Notes under the pieces: model-generated | Told to the model about the DNA's origin: nothing | Databases searched by the model: none | The model's input: the letters and a program-made list of their open reading frames with translations, nothing else | Shown here: positions 35,128-44,432 of the stretch, in pieces | Layout of the letters: every line of letters starts with the position of its first letter | Numbering within the stretch: position 1 is the stretch's first letter | Made by a program: the position numbers and the translations under genes | From: an uncultured Planctomycetota bacterium | GTDB lineage: Bacteria; Planctomycetota; Planctomycetia; Gemmatales; HRBIN36 | Direction of reading: 5' to 3' | Assembly: GCA_937944855.1 (NCBI GenBank) | Contig: CALFAY010000038.1 | Coordinates: 104,694-168,693 of the forward strand | Length of the DNA: 64,000 nt

Positions 35128-38100
35128 ATGCTTTTTCTTCAAGCGCTGCCCCTTCTGGTTGCTGGGATGCTAGCCTGGTCGGAAACCGTCCAGGTGCAGG
35201 AGGGTCCGCCGTCGTTTCGGTATGTCGAGATTGCTCCCGAACAGATTGGCGAGGCGCTTCGGCGTCAGCAGGCCTTGGTGCCTGTGCTCCGCCGCGATTT
35301 CGACTCCCTGCTCCAACGGGCCGCCCGCCCTGCCGATGCCCAGGCCCATACGCCGCCCCTGGTCGAGGCCCGTTACACTGCCCGCCTGGAACCGGAAAGC
35401 AACAGCCTGGTGGGCCAGGCCAGCTGGACCTTGCCCCACGCGGTTTCCCTCTCCCAGTTGCTCCGGCTTCAGCCGTGCAATCTGGCTTGGCAACACCTGC
35501 CCCAGCTCGACCCCGGTCCGCCCACGACGGCCCGATTTGCGTGGTCAGCGCGGGGTGAACCCCGGCCCGACGGGCTGCGGTTGTTCTTGCAGACCCCCGC
35601 CGCCCCGGTCGCTGTTCTGGACCTGGACGTACCGCCCGATCGGGTGGTCGAGTGTCCCGGTTTCCGCCCCACGGTCGTCGCCGAAGAGTCGGACGCGAAC
35701 CGGACTCGCTGGCGGGTCGTCTTCGGATCGCCGCGGGCCACCGATCTCGAAGTGTTGATCCGTCCCGCGGACTTTCCCGACCGACCCCGGCTGCTCTGGT
35801 CGGCCGTCACCAGCACGTTGACGGTCTCGCCGGTCGGTTGCGATGCCCGGTTCGTGGTGGACCTCCGCGTTTTGCACAGGCATCTCCGCGAGGTACGCCT
35901 GCACCTGGGAGCCTCCCTGGAAGTCATCGAAGTAGTACGCCTTCCGCGCACCGCACCGCCGGTCGTCTGGACGTTGGGAGAAGGGCCGGAGGCCGGCACT
36001 GTGCTGGTACGCTTCGCCGACCCGATCGAACGCCAAACCACCCTGGAAATGCGGTGCCGCTGCAACCTCCCCGAGGGCGATCAACGCTTCACGATCCCGG
36101 GCCTGCGGGTCGCCGACGCCTGGACGGAGCCGGAAAACCTCCGCATCCGCCTGTTGCAAGGTCTGATCCCGACCCGGTGGGACTTCGCCGACTTCCGCCT
36201 GGCCGAAACGCCGACAGTCGAACGTGATGCCGGTGAGCTGTACGAAGTGCTTCGCCTCGTCCAGACTGTGCCTTTCTCGCTGGCCTCGCGCAGACCCTCC
36301 GTGGAACTTCACGGCCTGCATTCCAACCTCGCCGTGAGCCAGGATGCCTGGTGGCGGCCAGGCGCCGACGGCTCCTCGCTCCAGGTCCTGACCCGCTGGA
36401 AGGTCCGGAACAAGCCGATTTACCGGCTCGGCTTCGTCGTTCCTGAAAACGCTCAGGTGGAGCAGGCCGAAGTCATCGGCCACGGCGGAGAAGTCACGTG
36501 GCTTCTGGAACCGGATCGCCGACTCATCGCCGAGTTCCGCGAACCGCTGCCGATCCGGAGCACGGTCAAAACGCGGCTGGCGCTTCGCCTTGATCCCCAG
36601 GATCCTCGTCAACCTCACGCTTTGCCAGCTGTCGTTCCCCTGGAAGCCGACATCCTCGAAAGCGGGCTGGGGGTTTCTCCGGGCGAACAGGTTCCCGGCA
36701 ACGTTTCGGTGCGACTGAACGACAGCGACGCGATCTCCACCGCCGTCCCCAGCGGGCCGGATCGTCCCTGGTCGGACGCGGAAGCGCTGCCGGAGGCGTA
36801 CTTCCTCCAACGCGGCCGGATCATCACGGGCCGGCTGGAAACCGTGCCGGAGGCGTCTTCCGCCGTCCCTGACCCCTCGGTTTCGGACGCCGACGAGTCA
36901 GCGCCCCCCCGCCAGACCACCGATCCGGCAGCGAAGCCCGACGTTTCGACCGCTTCCCACCCCGGTACACAGCGGCAGTTCGACCTGGTTCCACACATCG
37001 TTGACATCCAGGTGACAACCTGGCTGGAACCGGACGGCGAACAGAGCCATCTCTACGAAGCCCGCATCGTGGCGGGTCGGGAGTACCGATTGGTCGGTAC
37101 TTTGCCGGACGATGTGCTTCTTGAAACAGTCCACCTCGGTGCCACTTCCCTGCCGCCCGCGTTGCAAGTCACCCTCCCCGAGGGAATCAGCTTCTTGCGG
37201 ATCACCTATCGTTCAAAAGCTGGTGCTTGGCAGCATATCGGCCTGCACGCCGTCCCTGTGCCGAGCTGGCAGCCTCCGGTGCGGGTCGCCGGGTGCCGCC
37301 ATCATCTGGCCCTGCGAAGCGGGCAGGTGCTCGCCTATCCGCCGGCCGAACCAACCCCGGAACCAATGGCTGGGCGGTCTCGGCACCGGGACAACATGCG
37401 AACCCTGGCCGGTTCCCCGGGGGAAACCTTGATACTTCTGGTGCTGCCATCGTGGCTGCTGCATCTGGCCGGGGGGCTGCTGACACTGTCCCTGGTTGCC
37501 CTGGCATGGTGGTCGGCTCGCGGCCGCTGGTTGATGCTGGCAGCGGGTCTTCTCCTGGGTTTGCTCGCCCTGATCTGGCTGCCGGACGAGCTTGCGTCCC
37601 TGGGATGGTGGCTGGTGCTCGGCTGCGCGATCGGGGGTTTGCTCCTGCGGCAGGCGTCGCTTACGCGGGACAGGATGGCTGGGCAGAGAATCTCCGCTGC
37701 GGCAGCCGTGGGGCTGTTGCTCTTCCTGCTCGCCGCCAGCGGGCAGACTCAGGCCCCAAACGACGTGGTCTTCGTGATCCGGGTAACGGATCGGACAGCG
37801 GGCGATCAGCGTGTCCTCGTCCCCCATCCCTTGCTTTGTAAACTCCAGACTCTGGCCGACCCGGAACGCAACGGGGCCGATGTACTTCTGCTGGAAGCCG
37901 ACTACGAGGGTCGAATCACCGATGCCACGGCCCGCCTCACAGCCGGATTCGTGGTGGAAGTGCGAAAAGCATCGTCTGTCGAACTCACCGTGCCGCTGGT
38001 GGGCGTCCGTCTGGAGCAGGCCCTGCTGGACGGTGAGCCGGTCCTGGTCGGTCCCCATGTCGGCGCGCCTCCGCCGGGCGAAGGCGAGGGCCGCCCCTCG

Positions 38101-40551
38101 GGAGGACTAGTCGTCCCCCTGAGCGGCGAGGGCAGACATCGTTTGACGCTGACCTTCCAGGCGCCGATTCGGTCCGAGCGGGGCATCCGGGAGGTGCGTT
38201 TCGGCATTCCCCCGGTCTGCGCGAGTCGGTGTCGGGTCGAGCTGCCGGGCGATGGCACGGATGCCCATCTGGTGGGAATCCGGGGTCGCCAAAGGGTTAT
38301 GACCGGTGAAGGAAAGCCCGCCTCGATGGAAGCAGACCTGGGCCGGGTTTCGGAGTTCCATCTCCGTTGGTATGCCCCGGCGCCGCCGGAGGAGCCTCCC
38401 GCCCTCCGCGAGGCTTACCTTTTGGAGGTCTCGTCCGAGGACCTGAAGCTGCGGGGGCTGGTGCGCCTCGAAGGGTCGAGCTTCAACCGGCAGATCCGCG
38501 TCACGCTGCCGCCGGGGATGCACGTCCAATCCGTGGAATTGCGAGGCGAGCCGGACAGTGTGCCGCCTTTGCGACTCCGCGATTGGCGCGTCGAAGGGTC
38601 CGGAGCGCAGCGCATCCTGGTAGCGGAAACGGTTCGGCCGCCGCGTGGGCCGGTGTATCTCCTCGTGGAACTGGCGATCCGGGATCTGCCTCTGGATCCT
38701 CTTCCGCTGATGCTGCCGGTCATTCTCAACAGCGACAAACGGGAGACGTTGTTCGCTTGTCGCGCCTCGGGCTTCTTCGTGGACCCGCCCCGTTTGCCGC
38801 CCGGATGGAGCGAAGTTTCCGAGCAAGCGACCCTGGCGCGGTTGTGGCCGGCGGAGCTGGGCAGCAGTCAGAACCTGATGTGGGCGGCAATGGGCACCCA
38901 GGCTGCTCAAGCGCAATGGCAGTTGCAGATCCGGCCGGAAAGACTTGCAATCGAAATAACGCCCTTGTACCGGCTTCGACCGGAAGCCGCCGCCGCCGAG
39001 GTCCAGGTTCGGCTGGCTTGCCTGATCCGGCGGGGAGGTCCTGCCCTGTTGGCCCTGGACCTGCCGGCGGATTGGCTCGTCGGAGACGTGCAGGGGCCCG
39101 ACCTGTATCGCTGGACCTTGAGCGGACGCCGCCTCGAACTTTGGCTCAAGAAACTGGAAGGTGAAAGGACGTCGGTGGAAATCCAGGCATGGATTCCTGC
39201 CGTCCCGCGCGAAGGCGGCTTCCATGTGGTCCTGACCCCGATCCAGGCTGCCGACGCCGTGATGGTTCCCGGGCGTCTGGAGCTTCTGGCTTCGGAGGGT
39301 CTGTCCCCCTCGCGTCTGGACGGAATCACGGCGGCCGAGGGCACCCAGGGCTTGGCCTTCGTTCCCGAACGCCCCGACTTCTCCGCGGACTTCATCCTGA
39401 GTGCTTCGACCTGGGCACAGCGGCCCCCCTCAGCGCGCGCTACGAGCACGCCGGGGAATGGAAGTGCCGCGACAGGGAAGGATGCTCTCCGCGTTCTTGG
39501 GGCCGTCCGGACGACGCTGCTGGACGACGGCCTCTGGGTGCTGCACCAGGAAGGATTGCTCGTGCGATTCGCTCCCGGGGCGGTGTTGCCGATACGGTTG
39601 CCGGAAAGCTGCGAGATCCACGCTGTCCGCCTCGACGGCCGAGAGGTGCCAGCGACGCTGGCCGGGGACCGGCTGCTCGTCGGGTTGCCTCCTCGGCAGG
39701 GCGTCGGCTTCGTCGAAGTCGTGGCCACGCTGCCGGTGTCGAGGACGGCAGCCCGACTGACCGAAATGCGGGGATTGCCCCCAGGAATCGAAGGCCCCTA
39801 CCCGGTGGTCTGGCAGGTCCGTACCGCTTTCCGTCGGCCGACCGAACCGACAGGTCCGGCGACAGCGGCGGAGTATCACCTGGCTGAGGCCCGGCTGTGG
39901 TTGTCGCTCCTCCGATCGGCTGAGTCCGTCAGTCCGGACCCGAACCTGCCGACGACGCCTTGTGCTGAGGATCCACGCAAATTCCTCGTGCACTCCTGCC
40001 GTGCCGCCCTTGACGAACTCGACAAGATTGCCCGAACAACCGCAGAGCCTCTCCTTCTCGAACAGGCCGCTGCTCTCCAACAGGAGTTCACGGCCCTGGT
40101 CGAACAGATCGGTAACAGACAACTTTTCTTGGCTGCGCCTTCGGGCGGTAGCATCGCCGAGGTCCTTGCCCACGCCGTGCCGACGGCCTACGGCGTTTAT
40201 GACAATGACCCGCAATTATTTCGCATCCCTGTTGCCCAGCCCCGTCTCGAAGGTGTTGTCAGGAGCTTGCAGGCGACGGCGGTGGTTCTGGGACTGGCAG
40301 CCGCTCTCCTTCTGCTACGCCGCCTCGATGCTTCTCTGCGAAGGGTAGGGAGCCTCTGGCCCGAAATCGTTTTCGCCGTGGGCGTCGCCGCTTGGTGGTG
40401 GCGGCCAGACGCTCTGCCAATGGCCCTGGTCTTGATCGCCGTGGCGCTGGCGGCTCGTGGCCGAAGCTGGCTGGTCGGCACGCAGCCGGACAGAGGTTCC
40501 TCCTCTGCCCGCACGGTCCTGTCCACACTCAGCCGCTCCGGTTCGCCGTGA
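35128..40551 (+). CDS. Giant envelope protein, modules B and C (1807 aa)
   Basis: An 1807-residue protein of unknown function that looks like two fused copies of the upstream protein. The N-terminal signal is MLFLQALPLLVAGMLAWSE; a beta-rich half runs to about 760; four or five TM helices lie at about 767-873. The last of these (AAAAVGLLLFLLAASGQTQAP) reads like an internal signal peptide and opens a second beta-rich half with RVLVPHPLLCKLQTL and VELTVPLVGVRLEQALLDGEPV. Two or three TM helices end it (about 1712-1776). The ATG at 35128 is used; GTG 35116, overlapping the upstream stop, is the alternative. The track start at 34654 reads through module A out of frame. Confidence 0.75.
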   Translation: MLFLQALPLLVAGMLAWSETVQVQEGPPSFRYVEIAPEQIGEALRRQQALVPVLRRDFDSLLQRAARPADAQAHTPPLVEARYTARLEPESNSLVGQASWTLPHAVSLSQLLRLQPCNLAWQHLPQLDPGPPTTARFAWSARGEPRPDGLRLFLQTPAAPVAVLDLDVPPDRVVECPGFRPTVVAEESDANRTRWRVVFGSPRATDLEVLIRPADFPDRPRLLWSAVTSTLTVSPVGCDARFVVDLRVLHRHLREVRLHLGASLEVIEVVRLPRTAPPVVWTLGEGPEAGTVLVRFADPIERQTTLEMRCRCNLPEGDQRFTIPGLRVADAWTEPENLRIRLLQGLIPTRWDFADFRLAETPTVERDAGELYEVLRLVQTVPFSLASRRPSVELHGLHSNLAVSQDAWWRPGADGSSLQVLTRWKVRNKPIYRLGFVVPENAQVEQAEVIGHGGEVTWLLEPDRRLIAEFREPLPIRSTVKTRLALRLDPQDPRQPHALPAVVPLEADILESGLGVSPGEQVPGNVSVRLNDSDAISTAVPSGPDRPWSDAEALPEAYFLQRGRIITGRLETVPEASSAVPDPSVSDADESAPPRQTTDPAAKPDVSTASHPGTQRQFDLVPHIVDIQVTTWLEPDGEQSHLYEARIVAGREYRLVGTLPDDVLLETVHLGATSLPPALQVTLPEGISFLRITYRSKAGAWQHIGLHAVPVPSWQPPVRVAGCRHHLALRSGQVLAYPPAEPTPEPMAGRSRHRDNMRTLAGSPGETLILLVLPSWLLHLAGGLLTLSLVALAWWSARGRWLMLAAGLLLGLLALIWLPDELASLGWWLVLGCAIGGLLLRQASLTRDRMAGQRISAAAAVGLLLFLLAASGQTQAPNDVVFVIRVTDRTAGDQRVLVPHPLLCKLQTLADPERNGADVLLLEADYEGRITDATARLTAGFVVEVRKASSVELTVPLVGVRLEQALLDGEPVLVGPHVGAPPPGEGEGRPSGGLVVPLSGEGRHRLTLTFQAPIRSERGIREVRFGIPPVCASRCRVELPGDGTDAHLVGIRGRQRVMTGEGKPASMEADLGRVSEFHLRWYAPAPPEEPPALREAYLLEVSSEDLKLRGLVRLEGSSFNRQIRVTLPPGMHVQSVELRGEPDSVPPLRLRDWRVEGSGAQRILVAETVRPPRGPVYLLVELAIRDLPLDPLPLMLPVILNSDKRETLFACRASGFFVDPPRLPPGWSEVSEQATLARLWPAELGSSQNLMWAAMGTQAAQAQWQLQIRPERLAIEITPLYRLRPEAAAAEVQVRLACLIRRGGPALLALDLPADWLVGDVQGPDLYRWTLSGRRLELWLKKLEGERTSVEIQAWIPAVPREGGFHVVLTPIQAADAVMVPGRLELLASEGLSPSRLDGITAAEGTQGLAFVPERPDFSADFILSASTWAQRPPSARATSTPGNGSAATGKDALRVLGAVRTTLLDDGLWVLHQEGLLVRFAPGAVLPIRLPESCEIHAVRLDGREVPATLAGDRLLVGLPPRQGVGFVEVVATLPVSRTAARLTEMRGLPPGIEGPYPVVWQVRTAFRRPTEPTGPATAAEYHLAEARLWLSLLRSAESVSPDPNLPTTPCAEDPRKFLVHSCRAALDELDKIARTTAEPLLLEQAAALQQEFTALVEQIGNRQLFLAAPSGGSIAEVLAHAVPTAYGVYDNDPQLFRIPVAQPRLEGVVRSLQATAVVLGLAAALLLLRRLDASLRRVGSLWPEIVFAVGVAAWWWRPDALPMALVLIAVALAARGRSWLVGTQPDRGSSSARTVLSTLSRSGSP

Positions 40552-40961
40552 ACCGGGTTCGTCCTTCTGCCTCGCCTACCCAGCTTGGCGGGATTGTGCC
40601 GTAACTGCTCTGGACAAGTCGGCCCGGATGCGGTATGGCCCCGCCCCTCAAACGGGATTTGACGGACAGGTTGACCTCGCGGACCGCGCCGACCTTGCGG
40701 TCGGTGTCTGCCGTCGGGATGGGGAACCGGCGGCGAACGGTGGAATTGTCTGCACGTGGGAGCCCGAGGCAACCGATACCAACTCAGGGAGGCGATCCCG
40801 CCATGGGACGACTTCCAGACCGCGCCGGCCGGCGAGCGGAACAGCCGACCGGAGTGAGGGGGAAGAAAATCCGCACTGACGCTGGCGAGGGGATTGGGAA
40901 AGCGGGGGCGGCACAAGCGTCGGCTCAGCCGACTCGGCCCGCCGCAGTCAGGGAGGATTGC
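40552..40961. other. 410-base gap before the sigma factor gene
   Basis: No gene can be supported here. Short ORFs run through it in all frames without good starts or family features. The only clear element is the GGGAGGA ribosome site at its end. The length leaves room for a promoter or leader, but I see no convincing -10/-35 pair. Confidence 0.5.
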
Positions 40962-41738
40962 ATGGGGACTCAAGTCGAGGCCGATGTCCAACAACTCTGG
41001 AAGGAATATCGGGCCAATCCGACCGTGGAACTCCGCAATCGTCTGGTCGAGCACTATCTGCCTCTGGTCAAATACAACGCCGAACGCATCTGGTCGCGCC
41101 TTCCCGAAGGAGTGGACCTGGACGACCTCATCAGTGCCGGCGTCTTTGGTCTGATGGACGCCATCGATGCCTTCGACCTGGACCGCGGCGTGAAGTTCGA
41201 AACCTACTGCGTGCCCCGCATTCGCGGGGCCATGCTCGACGAACTCCGCACCATGGACTGGGTACCGCGACTGGTCCGCAGCAAAGCCAGCAAAATTGAA
41301 GAGGCTCGCAAGCAACTCGAAGTCCAGCTCGGACGACCGCCGCGCAGCGAAGAACTCGCCGAACATCTGGGCATGTCCCTGGCCGACTTCGAGAAGATGT
41401 TCACCGAGGCCAGCGCCGTCAGCCTCATCAGTCTGAACAAGAAGTGGTACGAGACTGACAGTTACAAGGACGTCCGCGAGATCGACATCCTCGAAGACAA
41501 AAAAGCCGAGGATCCGACTCGGCGGCTCCAGAACCGCGATCTGATGCGACTGGTGACGAGGGGTCTGAACCGCAACGAACGGCTCATCATCATCCTCTAC
41601 TATTACGAGGAGATGACCATGAAGGAGATCGGCAACACGCTCGATCTCAGCGAGAGCCGCGTCAGCCAGATGCACTCCAGCATCATCAACCGGCTGCAAA
41701 GTCTGCTGGCCCAGCGCAAGCCCGAATTCTGCAACTGA
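40962..41738 (+). CDS. FliA/WhiG-type RNA polymerase sigma factor
   Basis: A 258-residue sigma-70 family protein of the sigma-28 (FliA/WhiG) group. Region 2 is HYLPLVKYNAERIWSRLPEGVDLDDLISAGVFGLMDAIDAFD with FETYCVPRIRGAMLDELRTMDWVPRLVR; region 3 is LGRPPRSEELAEHLGMS; region 4 is LNRNERLIIILYYYEEMTMKEIGNTLDLSESRVSQMHSSIINRL. In planctomycetes such sigmas are not limited to flagellar genes. ATG 40962 follows GGGAGGATTGC; the longer track ORF is rejected. The nearest genes are the giant envelope proteins upstream and a PPC protein downstream; no flagellar gene is nearby. Confidence 0.93.
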   Translation: MGTQVEADVQQLWKEYRANPTVELRNRLVEHYLPLVKYNAERIWSRLPEGVDLDDLISAGVFGLMDAIDAFDLDRGVKFETYCVPRIRGAMLDELRTMDWVPRLVRSKASKIEEARKQLEVQLGRPPRSEELAEHLGMSLADFEKMFTEASAVSLISLNKKWYETDSYKDVREIDILEDKKAEDPTRRLQNRDLMRLVTRGLNRNERLIIILYYYEEMTMKEIGNTLDLSESRVSQMHSSIINRLQSLLAQRKPEFCN

Positions 41739-41766
41739 TCCAAGCAATTCCATGCCCTCACCCCTG

Positions 41767-41791
41767 ACCCCTCTCCCGACGGGAGAGGGGT
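41767..41791. terminator. Strong GC hairpin after the sigma factor gene
   Basis: ACCCCTCTCCC, loop GAC, GGGAGAGGGGT form a perfect 11-bp stem. Outer sequences CCCTCACCCCT and GGGGTGAGGG can pair alternatively. It lies 28 bases after the stop. There is no U-tract, and the same kind of palindrome is common as a dispersed repeat in GC-rich genomes, so a REP-like origin is possible. Confidence 0.55.
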
Positions 41792-41935
41792 GAGGGATCC
41801 GGGCCGTCAAGCCAAGCTCGGCAATTGCCCAACCGTCCCACCAGCCAGTATCATGGCAGAAGCAGGAGCGTAGCTTTCCCTGCCTCGCGCTCGCCCAACC
41901 CGCCTTCGCTCAACCTCGCAACGGGAGTGTGCCCC

Positions 41936-44419
41936 ATGATCGGTTGCCTGCCTCTCCGCCTTGGCAATAGTCCCACGAAAGCTACCTGCCGCAGGTTCCT
42001 TCGGACGGGTCTGCTCTTGGGGGCTTTGCTCCTCGGGCTTGGCTCCCCGGCCTCGGCTCAGCCGCCGACAGTCGATCCTGCCGCTCCGGTCCTCAATCAG
42101 CCTTTTCCGATGGGCATGCAGCGCGGCACGGCCCTGGATCTGACCCTGACCGGCTCGAACCTGAACGATCCCGTTCAGGTCCTTACCAGCTTCCCCGCTT
42201 CCGTGACCATTCCGACCGAGAACAACAACGGCAAGGACGCGGGCAGGCTCTTGGTTCGCCTCGAGGTGCCCAAGGACGCTCCGCTGGGCTGGCACACGCT
42301 GCGGCTGGCGACGATTCACGGCGTCTCGAACTTCCGCCTGTTCTGCATCGACGACCTGCCTCAGATCACGGAAGAGAACAATAACACGCGGGAAACCGCC
42401 CAGGGCGTCCCGATCCCCTGCGTGGTCTGCGGCCGCATCGAAGCGGAAAAAAGCGACTTCTACAAAATCTGCGTCGCCGCCGGGCAACGCCTCTGTTTCG
42501 AGATTCTGGGCCGCCGTCTGGGCAGCCCGCTCGATCCCATGATCCGCCTGATCGATCCCCGCACCGGCAAGCTGATCCTGTGGAGCGACGACGCCCCCGG
42601 ACTCAGCAAAGACTCTCGCTTCACCTACACGTTCAAAGATGCCGGGGAATATCTGCTCGAAGTCCGCGACGTCCGCTACCAGGGCGGAGGCGACTGGTTT
42701 TACCGCCTGCGGATCGGCGATTTCCCCGCCGCCGTCACGCCGATGCCGCTGGCGCTCCGCCGGGGCGCCACCGGCACGATCGGCTTCGCCGGTCCTTCCG
42801 TCGAGGGGGTTCCGGCCGTCACCGTGGCGGCACCGAGGGATCCCGACGTGCAGACGATCTGGCTCACTCCCGTGCGACCCGAGTCGGGCCTGCCCGGCTG
42901 GCCGGTCGCCCTCACCATCTCCGATCTCGAAGAGCAGATCGAACAGGAACCCAACGACGAACCGTCCCAGGCCAATCGCGTTTCCCTGCCGGGAGCCGTC
43001 AGCGGCAAGCTGGAGAAAAAATACGACCGGGATCATTTCATCTTCACCGGCAAGAAAGGCCAGCGGATTCTGATCGATGCGGTGACTCAGGAAGTGCATT
43101 CGCCCAGCGTCGTCTATCTGGCTCTGCGAAACGCTCAGGGCAATCAGGTGGCGGCGAGCAATCCGACGGCCGATCCGGCTCGCATTGACTTCACCCTGCC
43201 GGAGGACGGCGATTACACGCTGGCCGTCGAACATCTCCACTACTGGGGGGGGCCGGAAGAAACCTACCGCATCGTCTTGAGCCTGTATGAACCTGATTAC
43301 ACTCTGACGGCCCAACTGGACCGGCACGACGCTCCGGCCGGCCGCGCGCTTCCGGTTCATGTGACTGCGACGCGCCGGGACTACGGCGGGCCAATCGAAC
43401 TCGCGGTCTCCGGTCCGCCAGGGGTTTCCGGCAGCGCGGTCATCCCCGATGGCCAGTCGAGCACCTTGCTTCCGGTTCGAGTGCCGACTGATCTGGCCGT
43501 GGGGGCATATCGCCTGAGCATTACCGGCAAGGCGACCCTCGGCGAGAAGCAAGTCGTCCGGAAAGCCGACGTCCGCCCCACGGTCCGGGAAGCTCTGGGC
43601 AATCTGGCCTATCCGCCGATTCATCTCGGCGAAGAGATCGTCCTGGGCGTGACCCAGCCGCGGCCGTTCAGCATCGTGGCGGCCTACGAGCAACCGGAAG
43701 GACTCCGGGGCGGGACCGTGCCGGTGGCGATCACCGTCAACAAGGCCGAGGGCTTTGACGAAGAGGTGACAATCGCCTTGGTCGCTCCGGCACCCGTGCA
43801 GGGTCAGCAGTCCGCTGTTCCGCCGGTCACGATCAAGATTCCCAAGGGGCAAAACCAGGGCCGGTTAGAGCTTAAACCCGCGGGCAATGCTCCGCTCGGT
43901 CCGCAGCATCTGGCGTTCTCGGGCCGGAGCAAACATCAAAACCGCGAGTTTTTGGCCTATGCCGTGCCCGATCCTTTGCCGCTGGTGCTGCCGTTCGAGT
44001 TGCAGGTGGAGGCGCGGGGGGGAGAGCTTTACCCCGCGGGGCTGCGGGTCGGCGGTCCGGTCGTCAGTGCCTATCTGGTTGCCGATCTTCTCGTCGGTCC
44101 GATGGCACCGCTCAGCTTCACAGCTCTGGACTTGAGCACGGTGGAACCGGCCCCGAACAAGCTCACGATCAAAGTCACGGCCAAGCGGCGGGGCGGATAC
44201 AATGGGCCAATCGCCCTGGAAGTCCGCAACTTGCCCGCCAACGTGTCGGCCCCGAAACCGACCTTGGCCGAGGGCCAGATGGAGGCGGAGATCGAGTTGA
44301 CCGCCGCCGCCAATGCCGCCGTCGGCACCAAGGGTGATGTCAACGTGCTGGGCACGGCCACCGGACTGGGCAACCAGCGGAACGCCTCGGCGAATTTCAC
44401 CATCACGGTCGTCAAGTAG
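41936..44419 (+). CDS. Secreted PPC-domain protein
   Basis: An 827-residue exported protein. The signal peptide is FLRTGLLLGALLLGLGSPASAQ. At least two bacterial pre-peptidase C-terminal (PPC) domains are visible: one at about 160-265, with ITEENNNTRETAQGVPIP and DAGEYLLEVRDVRYQGGGDWFYRLRI, and another at about 340-450, with EQEPNDEPSQANRVSLPG, KKYDRDHFIFTGKKGQRI and EDGDYTLAVEHLHYWGGPEETYRIVL. The rest is a series of Ig-like beta domains. No peptidase domain is present, as usual for planctomycete PPC proteins, which often sit beside DUF1501 genes. ATG 41936 follows GGGAG. Confidence 0.85.
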   Translation: MIGCLPLRLGNSPTKATCRRFLRTGLLLGALLLGLGSPASAQPPTVDPAAPVLNQPFPMGMQRGTALDLTLTGSNLNDPVQVLTSFPASVTIPTENNNGKDAGRLLVRLEVPKDAPLGWHTLRLATIHGVSNFRLFCIDDLPQITEENNNTRETAQGVPIPCVVCGRIEAEKSDFYKICVAAGQRLCFEILGRRLGSPLDPMIRLIDPRTGKLILWSDDAPGLSKDSRFTYTFKDAGEYLLEVRDVRYQGGGDWFYRLRIGDFPAAVTPMPLALRRGATGTIGFAGPSVEGVPAVTVAAPRDPDVQTIWLTPVRPESGLPGWPVALTISDLEEQIEQEPNDEPSQANRVSLPGAVSGKLEKKYDRDHFIFTGKKGQRILIDAVTQEVHSPSVVYLALRNAQGNQVAASNPTADPARIDFTLPEDGDYTLAVEHLHYWGGPEETYRIVLSLYEPDYTLTAQLDRHDAPAGRALPVHVTATRRDYGGPIELAVSGPPGVSGSAVIPDGQSSTLLPVRVPTDLAVGAYRLSITGKATLGEKQVVRKADVRPTVREALGNLAYPPIHLGEEIVLGVTQPRPFSIVAAYEQPEGLRGGTVPVAITVNKAEGFDEEVTIALVAPAPVQGQQSAVPPVTIKIPKGQNQGRLELKPAGNAPLGPQHLAFSGRSKHQNREFLAYAVPDPLPLVLPFELQVEARGGELYPAGLRVGGPVVSAYLVADLLVGPMAPLSFTALDLSTVEPAPNKLTIKVTAKRRGGYNGPIALEVRNLPANVSAPKPTLAEGQMEAEIELTAAANAAVGTKGDVNVLGTATGLGNQRNASANFTITVVK

Positions 44420-44432
44420 CGGAGCGCTTGTC

